Of a stretch of 8,400 nucleotides of DNA, positions 1 through 5,380 are shown piece after piece. The number at the start of each line of letters is the position of its first letter. Position 1 is the first letter of the stretch. Both the position numbers and the translations under genes were made by a program. The stretch comes from Desulfocapsa sp. Its GTDB lineage: Bacteria; Desulfobacterota; Desulfobulbia; Desulfobulbales; Desulfocapsaceae. Under the pieces are notes generated by a model. It had not been told where the DNA came from and made no database searches. It saw only the letters and a list, made by a program, of their open reading frames with translations. The stretch is taken from positions 1-8,400 of the forward strand of contig DAOVZA010000065.1 of assembly GCA_030635405.1 (NCBI GenBank), written 5' to 3'.

Positions 1-249
1 ATGTATTAAACTTGCGGGGACTGTCTTTGGTGTATCGCTATCTCGCTGAACAGAAGTGGCTCCAGTATCAGGTTTTTCAAGATCTGTAATACGTTTGGTC
101 AGCTGTTGATTGAGAGAAATAAGTTCCTGAACCTGTTTTTGAAGGATTTCCATATCAGCATCGTTTGAAGAAGCAAATACAGAAGGTGCAGTTGTAAGAC
201 AGAATATACCTGTCGCCAGCGCAATAGATGTAACTAAAGTTTTTTTCAT
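1..249 (-). CDS. Secreted coiled-coil protein, probable outer-membrane porin N-terminus (partial)
   Basis: Only the first 83 residues are in the window; the frame runs open through position 1. The ATG at 247-249 is preceded by an AGAGG ribosome site at about 6 bases. Residues 1-26 form a signal peptide (two lysines, hydrophobic core, cut near SVFA/SSND). Residues 33-59 form a short heptad-like coiled coil (DMEILQKQVQELISLNQQL, then TKRITDLEK), followed by a polar Thr/Ser/Pro-rich linker. A signal peptide, short coiled coil and linker before a barrel is the usual N-terminus of many proteobacterial outer-membrane porins. The barrel itself is not visible, so a periplasmic coiled-coil protein is also possible. 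The gene lies 102 bases downstream of tetR in the same direction, with a candidate operator between them, suggesting TetR control. Secretion is secure; the porin call is inference. Confidence 0.7.
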   Translation of the reverse strand, partial: MKKTLVTSIALATGIFCLTTAPSVFASSNDADMEILQKQVQELISLNQQLTKRITDLEKPDTGATSVQRDSDTPKTVPASLIH

Positions 250-284
250 TTGGTACCTCTTTGGTGAAATATTTTGACAGCATT

Positions 285-317
285 TGTTTGATAGGAAACG
301 GCAAACATAACTGTTTG
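285..317. promoter_or_regulatory. Candidate TetR operator (three TGTTTG/CAAACA half-sites)
   Basis: A perfect inverted repeat, CAAACA-TAAC-TGTTTG, occupies 302-317. A third half-site, TGTTTG, lies at 285-290 and forms a second, wider inverted pair with 302-307. The cluster sits 36 to 68 bases ahead of the porin-like start and just downstream of the tetR stop. TetR-family proteins bind dyads of about this size and often control adjacent genes. No convincing -35/-10 pair could be picked out around it. The assignment rests on symmetry and position only. Confidence 0.4.
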
Positions 318-351
318 AGTTTATTTTGTAATGAAAGTGTGAGAGAGGAAA

Positions 352-939
352 TTACTGTGAAATAAGTAGCTTCTTAAGACCCTTAAGGATAAGGGCGCAT
401 TCTTCTTTTAAATCGAATTTATAGTCAGAAAGACGCCATTTGGTAACCGTGTAGCGTATTGAGCCTATAATAATTCTGATGAGTTCTTTGTCGTCAAGGT
501 CAGAACGTATTTCATTTTGTTTTTGACCTCTTTCGATAATACAGTGCAATGCCTTCTCATGTAATTCCAGAAGTTTGAAGACTTGTTTGGACAGGTTTGT
601 TTCACTCTGGAAAATGCTTTCTGAGAATATAACTGCTGTGACAGCCGGTTTTTCTATAAAAAATTGCACATGACGAGAAAAAATTTGTTCAATTTGTTCG
701 AGAGCAGGAAGGTCTGAGTGACAGGATTCCTTGAGGCTTTTTTCGGCGGTTTGCTGAAACATTTGAACGATGCCAAGCAAAATATCATTCTTACTGGCAA
801 AATGTCTGTATATGGCACCCTCAGTAAGCTTGATCTCTTTAGCAATGTTTTTGATTGTTAGTGCATGTATTGAGCGATCGGCAATGAGATTAATAGAGGC
901 TTCAATGATTTGCTTCTGTCGTTTCGTAAACGGTTTCAT
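352..939 (-). CDS. TetR/AcrR-family transcriptional regulator
   Basis: A 195-residue DNA-binding repressor-type protein. The N-terminal helix-turn-helix is clear: RQKQIIEASINLIADRS, then LTIKNIAKEIKLTEGAIYRHF, then ASKNDIL, the standard TetR pattern ending in the Y-x-HF-x-x-K signature. The remaining ~140 residues are a divergent helical ligand/dimerisation domain, as usual for the family, so the ligand cannot be read. I chose the ATG at 937-939 (MKPFTKRQK). It has an AAGGA ribosome site at 950-954 that overlaps the stop codon of the upstream gene, and it puts the HTH at the usual distance from the N-terminus. An earlier in-frame ATG at 1011 would add 24 residues and overlap the upstream gene by 59 bases. 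It lies 13 bases after the 4-helix membrane gene, so the two are almost certainly co-transcribed. It probably controls that gene and/or the downstream porin-like gene. Confidence 0.93.
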   Translation of the reverse strand: MKPFTKRQKQIIEASINLIADRSIHALTIKNIAKEIKLTEGAIYRHFASKNDILLGIVQMFQQTAEKSLKESCHSDLPALEQIEQIFSRHVQFFIEKPAVTAVIFSESIFQSETNLSKQVFKLLELHEKALHCIIERGQKQNEIRSDLDDKELIRIIIGSIRYTVTKWRLSDYKFDLKEECALILKGLKKLLISQ

Positions 940-952
940 GAACGCGCTGTCC

Positions 953-1375
953 TTATGCTTTGGTACGGTAATAATTGATACTTGAGATAAAAAGGGCTGT
1001 GCCAATTCCAATATAAACAGATGCCAGTGGCAGTCGAGGAAAGAAAGTCGTAGTACGCAGGAAAATACCCATGGACATCATAACAGCGATAAGAATATAG
1101 CTTTGCCATTTTTGAAAGGCAAAGATACAACTATAGCTGGGCATTTCCATGATCCTCTTAATATTGTTAGCTGCAACTTTTCTAAAACCAAAAAAGGCGA
1201 TAGCCATTCCAAGTAACAGGCCGCATACAACAGATGCTATAATCGGCCAACCTTCATACAATTTTAACCAGCGGATGGCAAAGCTGTTGAGTAAAATTCC
1301 GACCCCACTCCACATTAATCCGGAAAGGAGGAGAAGCCACTTTCTGCTCACTGCTGGTTTCTTTAATATAAACAA
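953..1375 (-). CDS. Small 4-helix inner-membrane protein, uncharacterised
   Basis: A 140-residue hydrophobic protein with four predicted membrane helices at about 13-32, 43-64, 90-107 and 115-133. I recognise no named family. Visible features are a W-x-x-x-G patch in helix 1 (MWSGVGILL), a YEGWP segment before helix 2, a central cytoplasmic-looking basic stretch (RKVAANNIKR) followed by MPSYSCIFAFQKW, and an R-x-x-x-x-FPRLP loop before helix 4. The frame has no upstream ATG before an in-frame stop. The longest reading uses TTG at 1373-1375 with only a weak purine-rich stretch ahead of it. The first ATG (1313-1315) would remove half of helix 1 and has no ribosome site, so TTG is favoured, not proven. 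It is the first gene of a probable two-gene unit with tetR; a TetR-controlled membrane protein of unknown function is a reasonable inference. Confidence 0.75.
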   Translation of the reverse strand: MFILKKPAVSRKWLLLLSGLMWSGVGILLNSFAIRWLKLYEGWPIIASVVCGLLLGMAIAFFGFRKVAANNIKRIMEMPSYSCIFAFQKWQSYILIAVMMSMGIFLRTTTFFPRLPLASVYIGIGTALFISSINYYRTKA

Positions 1376-1512
1376 GTTTATACTCTGTAGTTTGTTAGAA
1401 TAATAATTACTTCAGCAAGTTGTGTAACAAATTACTGATAATTCAAAAAAGAATAATTACTATTTAAATTGAATACCTCAAAAGTTCAATGGGAATCTTA
1501 CAGAGTTACAGT

Positions 1513-1562
1513 GAGAAAAAGCTAAGAAAGCACGTGTTTATAAAAAACACATGCTTTCTTAG
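1513..1562 (-). terminator. Intrinsic terminator after the oxidase-like fusion gene
   Basis: An 18-base stem (arms 1522-1539 and 1545-1562, 5-base loop) has one imperfect pair that is a G-U wobble when read on the minus strand. On that strand it is followed directly by CTTTTTCTC. The plus strand has no T-run after the stem, so the terminator acts on minus-strand transcripts. It begins 26 bases past the stop of the gene ending at 1588 and closes the large gene run before the tetR unit. Confidence 0.9.
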
Positions 1563-1587
1563 TTAGGTCATGATGAGGCTAAATCAA

Positions 1588-3960
1588 TTAATGATGACCG
1601 CCTGTATCAATTGCTGGTGGAGGTCCGTTAAGATCACGAACACAACGAAAACCAGCTGCAAAACTCATATAAGCAGGTCTTGAGATGTTTTCGGTGTAAA
1701 CACGAAGATCAAAATCGTAGTCCATCTGGCTTCCGCCATAGATAAAACGTTGGTCAGTACCAGCAACAATGTCGCCGGTCCATTCAGCAACATTACCAGC
1801 CTGGTCATATGTTCCATATGGTCCGGGGCTGTCGATGGTTACAAAACCACCATGGGTTTTACCATTGTAAAAACCAACAGGTAAGGTTGCATTCATCTTA
1901 TCAAAGGGGTCTTTACTGTGGTAGTAGTTAGCCATTTGTTTGGTTGGTTCGTGGTGCCCGTCGGTGAAAGTGAAAGGAAAAGAACGTCCATCAGTTCCAC
2001 GTGCAGCTTTTTCCCATTCCAGTTTCAAAGGAAGACGGGATTTATGAAATAGTGCATAGGCATTAGCACCAAACCAGGAAACGTAGGTTGCTGGATATAC
2101 TTCATATCCTTTCTTAACAGTAAACTCACCGTTACTGAAAGAGATTCTGGCACGTTGACCGTTGAGGTCATAGTACGGGTAATCGCCTTCGAAAACCTTC
2201 ATCTCATGTCTGCCACCGTGAAACTTGTCACCTACATAATGGCCCATAACTGTATTATCCTTAACGGTAACAAGTTTCTGGGAGAATGCGCTGTTCAGGT
2301 ATTCAACATACTGAGCATTGGTGACTTCAGTTACCATAATATCAAAATCATAAGGAATGTTGATGTCATGGTGGTTCAGGCTGGCGAGGAAATGTCCACC
2401 AGGAACAGTAACCCAAGCATCAGAGCTAATAGTAAGCTCTGCATTCAGGGTAGATGGATCAGTGTCTTTAGATACAGCTTCGCTGATCTGAGGTAACATA
2501 ACCAAACCAGCTATAACTGCCATGCCACCAAGTTTTTTGCCAAAGAATTTGACTAAAACCAAGAAGACAAATACACCAAGAATTGTTTCTGTTACTCCAA
2601 GTCCAATATCAGTAAGAATCATAAAGGTGGTAACCCATCCTTCCTGATTTTCTTCCATTACAAACATTCTCTTTAAAGAGAACAGGGTCATCATAGCAAA
2701 ACCAAGATTGGATCCTATGATTACACCCCAACCATAGATTTTTCTCATTTTCTTATTAACAGGGAATACTTCACTCATCAGATAGAAAAGAACGATGGTG
2801 CCTGTAAGTACTGAAAGAATATGCCAATGACCAACGAGAGTAATTCGCTCTTCCCGGAATGGAATATAACGGAAAATGGCTTCAAGTTTAATGGCCATGA
2901 AAATACCAACACCACTAACGGTGAAGTTCATGAAGACCATCTGCCAGAGAGAACCAAATTTCAATGGATCATCAAGCAAACGTTTAATACGAACTCCAAA
3001 ACCAACTTTCTCTTTAACCGCACCAGGACCAAAGCCCATAAGTTGACGCCATCCGAAGATAACGAGCATCAAGGCACCTGACATGGAGAAAACAGCACCT
3101 ACATAAATAATAACGTGAGCAGTCATTTGGTACGGTACAACGGACCATACACCAAGGGTAAGAATAACTGTACCGATGATGAACAACCACATGGCGATAG
3201 TATGAAGAATACCTCTAAAATCATACCAGCGACCAACAATCAAAGATGTGGCAATACCAATCAATGAAAGCATGATGTGAAGGTGACCAATAATGGAAAG
3301 CTGTAATGAAGAATGGGTTACGTGGCGAACTCCGTTCTCTCCAAGGAAGGTCTCATGACCATTACCCCAGTAAGAACCAGTAACCGCACCAAATATCGCA
3401 GAACCAAGAGTAGCCATAGCCATTGTCCAGAATGCGAGTCTTTCAAGTGGAAAACCACTTTTAAGGTGAGCATATTGACTATCAGCTGGCTCGTAAAAAT
3501 CTTTACTCCAGGGCCAGAGGGCCATGGTGAGCAGTATACCAGCATAGAAGACGAGTGCCTGTCCAACAAGGAAAAGACCATGCAGCGCCCAGTTACGTCC
3601 CCAGTAAGCAAAACCAAGACCACAAAAAAGTGCAAGAATATATCCGACAGTAATTGTGTTTCTGATTCTTTTTGCCTTGTCTTCAGCCATTCTAACAATG
3701 TCAGTAATGATATATACTAACAGGGAAAGAAAACCGATTGCAATGGTGTGATAAAGCATGATGATTCGACCTTCACGGTCTTCGGGAAGCATCTCCATAC
3801 CAAGCAAGGTTTTGGTAACCGCTGCAATACCCCATTCCTTCATTGGCCCTGACAATGTACCAAAAATGGCAACCGTCAGAGAAATGAGTGCGATATTTAG
3901 AAGGATCAATCCCTTCGTAGTGGTAAACAGATATTTAAATCTGCCGACTGTGTTATCCAT
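1588..3960 (-). CDS. Haem-copper-oxidase/NorB-like membrane protein fused to a periplasmic FGE (SUMF1/NirV-like) domain
   Basis: A 790-residue protein with two parts. Residues 1-470 hold about 12 membrane helices, the fold of haem-copper oxidase/NO-reductase catalytic subunits. His71 in helix 2 and His378-Trp-His380 in helix 10 match the low-spin and high-spin haem ligands of that superfamily. The distal-metal His-His of helix 7 and the NorB Glu or oxidase Tyr of helix 6 are not evident. Helix 6 instead carries His226-Leu-His228, and helix 8 His282. A thirteenth, signal-like helix (about 477-494) follows Lys471, Lys475 and Lys476. Residues 513-790 form an FGE-sulfatase domain (VPGGHF, EVTNAQY, VSW, LEWEKAARG, GNVAEWTGD, GGS, GFRC), placed in the periplasm by the extra helix. 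The FGE cysteine pair is missing; the protein's only cysteines are 113 and 773. Start ATG at 3958-3960, with AAGAG and AAGGAG upstream. Electron transfer or NO/O2 chemistry is possible, but activity is not established. The architecture is clear; the exact oxidase subfamily is uncertain. Confidence 0.85.
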   Translation of the reverse strand: MDNTVGRFKYLFTTTKGLILLNIALISLTVAIFGTLSGPMKEWGIAAVTKTLLGMEMLPEDREGRIIMLYHTIAIGFLSLLVYIITDIVRMAEDKAKRIRNTITVGYILALFCGLGFAYWGRNWALHGLFLVGQALVFYAGILLTMALWPWSKDFYEPADSQYAHLKSGFPLERLAFWTMAMATLGSAIFGAVTGSYWGNGHETFLGENGVRHVTHSSLQLSIIGHLHIMLSLIGIATSLIVGRWYDFRGILHTIAMWLFIIGTVILTLGVWSVVPYQMTAHVIIYVGAVFSMSGALMLVIFGWRQLMGFGPGAVKEKVGFGVRIKRLLDDPLKFGSLWQMVFMNFTVSGVGIFMAIKLEAIFRYIPFREERITLVGHWHILSVLTGTIVLFYLMSEVFPVNKKMRKIYGWGVIIGSNLGFAMMTLFSLKRMFVMEENQEGWVTTFMILTDIGLGVTETILGVFVFLVLVKFFGKKLGGMAVIAGLVMLPQISEAVSKDTDPSTLNAELTISSDAWVTVPGGHFLASLNHHDINIPYDFDIMVTEVTNAQYVEYLNSAFSQKLVTVKDNTVMGHYVGDKFHGGRHEMKVFEGDYPYYDLNGQRARISFSNGEFTVKKGYEVYPATYVSWFGANAYALFHKSRLPLKLEWEKAARGTDGRSFPFTFTDGHHEPTKQMANYYHSKDPFDKMNATLPVGFYNGKTHGGFVTIDSPGPYGTYDQAGNVAEWTGDIVAGTDQRFIYGGSQMDYDFDLRVYTENISRPAYMSFAAGFRCVRDLNGPPPAIDTGGHH

Positions 3961-3997
3961 GTTTACTCTTTGCTCCTTTTTAGGTTAATAAAAAATT

Positions 3998-4026
3998 CTT
4001 ATAATTTCGTAATCTTTATATCTAAA
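3998..4026 (-). promoter_or_regulatory. Candidate sigma-70-type promoter for the oxidase-like fusion gene
   Basis: Read on the minus strand, TTTAGA (4021-4026) is followed after 17 bases by TATAAG (3998-4003), about 38 bases before the start codon. The -10 matches 5 of 6 and the -35 4 of 6 consensus bases. The whole 103-base gap after idi is extremely AT-rich, which raises the chance of a false match. If real, the fusion gene has its own promoter besides read-through from idi. Confidence 0.35.
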
Positions 4027-4063
4027 AAAATAGAATAATATAAAAAATATTCAATTTTGTGGC

Positions 4064-4627
4064 CTATGCCATTGCAAAAGTTTGATCAGAGAAATCTTTT
4101 TGAATCCTCTTTAATTCAGTTTTAAACCAGGGGGTATAGCTTTCCGGTCTCGCATGAATATCGTCCTGAAGTTTATCAAGACTAATATATCTCCAGTCAG
4201 CTATCTCACTACTGTTAACAATAGGCAGATCATCACTTCTTCCACTGTATACGGAACAGACTTCGTTTTCAGCACCAAGGCCATTGAAGTTTGCCTGATA
4301 TTGGAATTTAAAAAGAAAATTAACAGGTAAGTTTAAGCCAACTTCATCGAGAAGACGACGGCTGACAGCCTCTGCATAATTTTCTCCCTGACGAGGATGG
4401 CTGCAGACACTGTTTGACCAGAAGAGAGGCCAGAGTGGTTTTTCTGAACTGCGTTTTTGAATCAACAATTCGTTTTTACTATTAAAAACAAAAATGGAAA
4501 AAGCTCGGTGCAATATTCCATCTTTACTATGACAATGTTCTTTTGATGCGTGTCCAATGGCAGAATCATCACTGTCAACCAGGATCAGAGATTCATTGTT
4601 GAACGAAACTTGTATGTTTTTTGTCAT
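4064..4627 (-). CDS. idi: Isopentenyl-diphosphate delta-isomerase, type I
   Basis: A 187-residue cytoplasmic Nudix-fold enzyme that interconverts isopentenyl and dimethylallyl diphosphate, the starter units for prenyl chains. Catalytic residues are all recognisable. Cys75 lies in SNSVCSHPR, corresponding to the E. coli catalytic Cys67. Glu122 lies in GAENEVC, corresponding to E. coli Glu116. The metal ligands are His33, His40 (LHRAFS), His77, Glu120 and Glu122. The Nudix-like helix EAVSRRLLDEVGL and Trp167 (YTPWF) are also in place. Length is normal for the bacterial type I family. The ATG at 4625-4627 has no clear ribosome site, and an unusual inverted-repeat element lies just upstream. It shares its strand with the haem O synthase gene and the oxidase-like gene. 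Supplying farnesyl diphosphate for haem O or quinones is the plausible link, by inference. Confidence 0.96.
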   Translation of the reverse strand: MTKNIQVSFNNESLILVDSDDSAIGHASKEHCHSKDGILHRAFSIFVFNSKNELLIQKRSSEKPLWPLFWSNSVCSHPRQGENYAEAVSRRLLDEVGLNLPVNFLFKFQYQANFNGLGAENEVCSVYSGRSDDLPIVNSSEIADWRYISLDKLQDDIHARPESYTPWFKTELKRIQKDFSDQTFAMA

Positions 4628-4641
4628 AATATTGTCGCAGA

Positions 4642-4751
4642 TTTACCGGTACCCTAGATTCGTTCATTCTGAACTCCTTACACTAAGGGGAAAAAGGAGG
4701 AGAAAAAATATGCGCAAAGCCCTGAATGAACGAATCTAAGGTACTGGTAAA
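4642..4751. repeat. 110-base element bounded by 28-base imperfect inverted repeats
   Basis: The arms at 4642-4669 and 4724-4751 pair at 26 of 28 positions, including a perfect inner 15-base run (4655-4669 with 4724-4738). The 54-base centre holds a smaller hairpin, CCTTA-CAC-TAAGG (4676-4688), and a purine-rich stretch. No T-run follows either arm, so it does not look like an intrinsic terminator. It fills most of the gap between the ytfJ-like gene and idi. It may be a MITE-like relic of a transposable element or a large RNA hairpin controlling idi. No target-site duplication is obvious at its edges. Confidence 0.8.
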
Positions 4752-4769
4752 ATTAAGATGTTATTTGAT

Positions 4770-5294
4770 CTATTTTTGTAAATCCACAGCCATCTGAACA
4801 ACTGTTGCAATCTCGTCCTCAGCAATTTTTCCATAGCTGATATATTTAACGACATGGTTCTTATCAAGTAAGATCACGTTGGAACTGTCTTCTTTGAGTC
4901 CCCAGGCATTTCTTAATGTTGCATCGTAATCAAACAGAACTGTTCGTTTATATTTTTCTGCTTTGTTACCAGCAATGGTACGGATTAAAACGTCAGGCTT
5001 CCAGGTCGCTTTACAATCGACAATGCCCATTCCCATGTAATCACTGGTGAGTCGACCATCTTTTCTTGCGGCAGCCATGGCCTCATTGAAGGGCTCATTT
5101 GCCTCTGATTCATCGGGATCAACATAGTTGATAAGTAAAACTTTGTTTGGCCAGGTAGCCATGCTGAACTCTTTGTCGTCAGCATCTTTAAAAGACCAGT
5201 CACTGGCTGTATCGCCAACTTTAAGGCCATTGGCAGCATAGACAGTGCTGCATGTGAAACTGAATAAAACCAGTAGTAAGTATAAATTTTTCAT
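4770..5294 (-). CDS. YtfJ-family periplasmic thioredoxin-fold protein
   Basis: A 174-residue secreted protein of the YtfJ family. Residues 1-20 are a signal peptide (MKNLYLLLVLFS..., cut near VYA/ANG). The mature protein opens with LKVGDTASDWSF and continues with the thioredoxin-like core strand KVLLINYVDP. The C-terminal half has the family's typical run: LFDYDATLRNAWGLKEDSSNV, in which the RNAW-x-L core is most distinctive, then ILLDKNHVV and a final helix. There is no CXXC; the one mature cysteine (VDCKATW) corresponds to a non-redox position, so classic disulfide exchange is not supported. YtfJ proteins have no established function. The ATG at 5292-5294 was chosen over one six codons upstream because a GAGGAA ribosome site (5301-5306) sits 6 bases before it and the signal peptide then starts properly. 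It follows the FadL-type gene by 86 bases, with a hairpin between. Confidence 0.88.
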   Translation of the reverse strand: MKNLYLLLVLFSFTCSTVYAANGLKVGDTASDWSFKDADDKEFSMATWPNKVLLINYVDPDESEANEPFNEAMAAARKDGRLTSDYMGMGIVDCKATWKPDVLIRTIAGNKAEKYKRTVLFDYDATLRNAWGLKEDSSNVILLDKNHVVKYISYGKIAEDEIATVVQMAVDLQK

Positions 5295-5325
5295 TGTCGT
5301 TTCCTCATGCACTTTTTGATGAAAG

Positions 5326-5366
5326 AAAAGGTACCTGCAAATACCTAAGTAAAAGAGGTACCTTTT
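5326..5366 (-). terminator. Candidate terminator/attenuator hairpin after the FadL-type gene
   Basis: A perfect 11-base inverted repeat, AAAAGGTACCT (5326-5336) with AGGTACCTTTT (5356-5366), surrounds a 19-base loop. On the minus strand the stem ends in TTTTCTTTC. It starts 14 bases past the FadL-type stop and ends 31 bases before the ytfJ-like start. The long loop and A-U-heavy stem make a partial terminator or processing site more likely than a full stop. Confidence 0.5.
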
Positions 5367-5380
5367 GTACTACGTTACTT

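Noticed and set aside
1468..1487. FNR/DNR-type site (TTGA...TCAA)
   Set aside because: TTGAATACCTCAA has a 5-base centre where the family needs 6, and the dyad lies between two transcription units with no matching promoter.
2155..2496. Plus-strand open frame of 113 codons
   Set aside because: It lies wholly antisense to the FGE domain of the fusion protein, has no family resemblance and no ribosome site I could identify; the minus-strand frame is clearly the gene.
3313..3720. Overlapping open frames of 135 codons (plus) and 126 codons (minus, other frame)
   Set aside because: Both sit inside the oxidase-like membrane domain, show no domain signatures, and are explained as by-products of its codon bias.
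4642..4751. Integron attC recombination site
   Set aside because: The long imperfect inverted repeat invites the idea, but the arms do not contain the RYYYAAC/GTTRRRY core sites and no integrase or cassette array is present.
252..5362. Repeated GGTACC palindromes (252, 4648, 5330, 5357)
   Set aside because: Two belong to one hairpin, one to the inverted-repeat element and one to a ribosome-site region; flanks differ, so no common element is supported.
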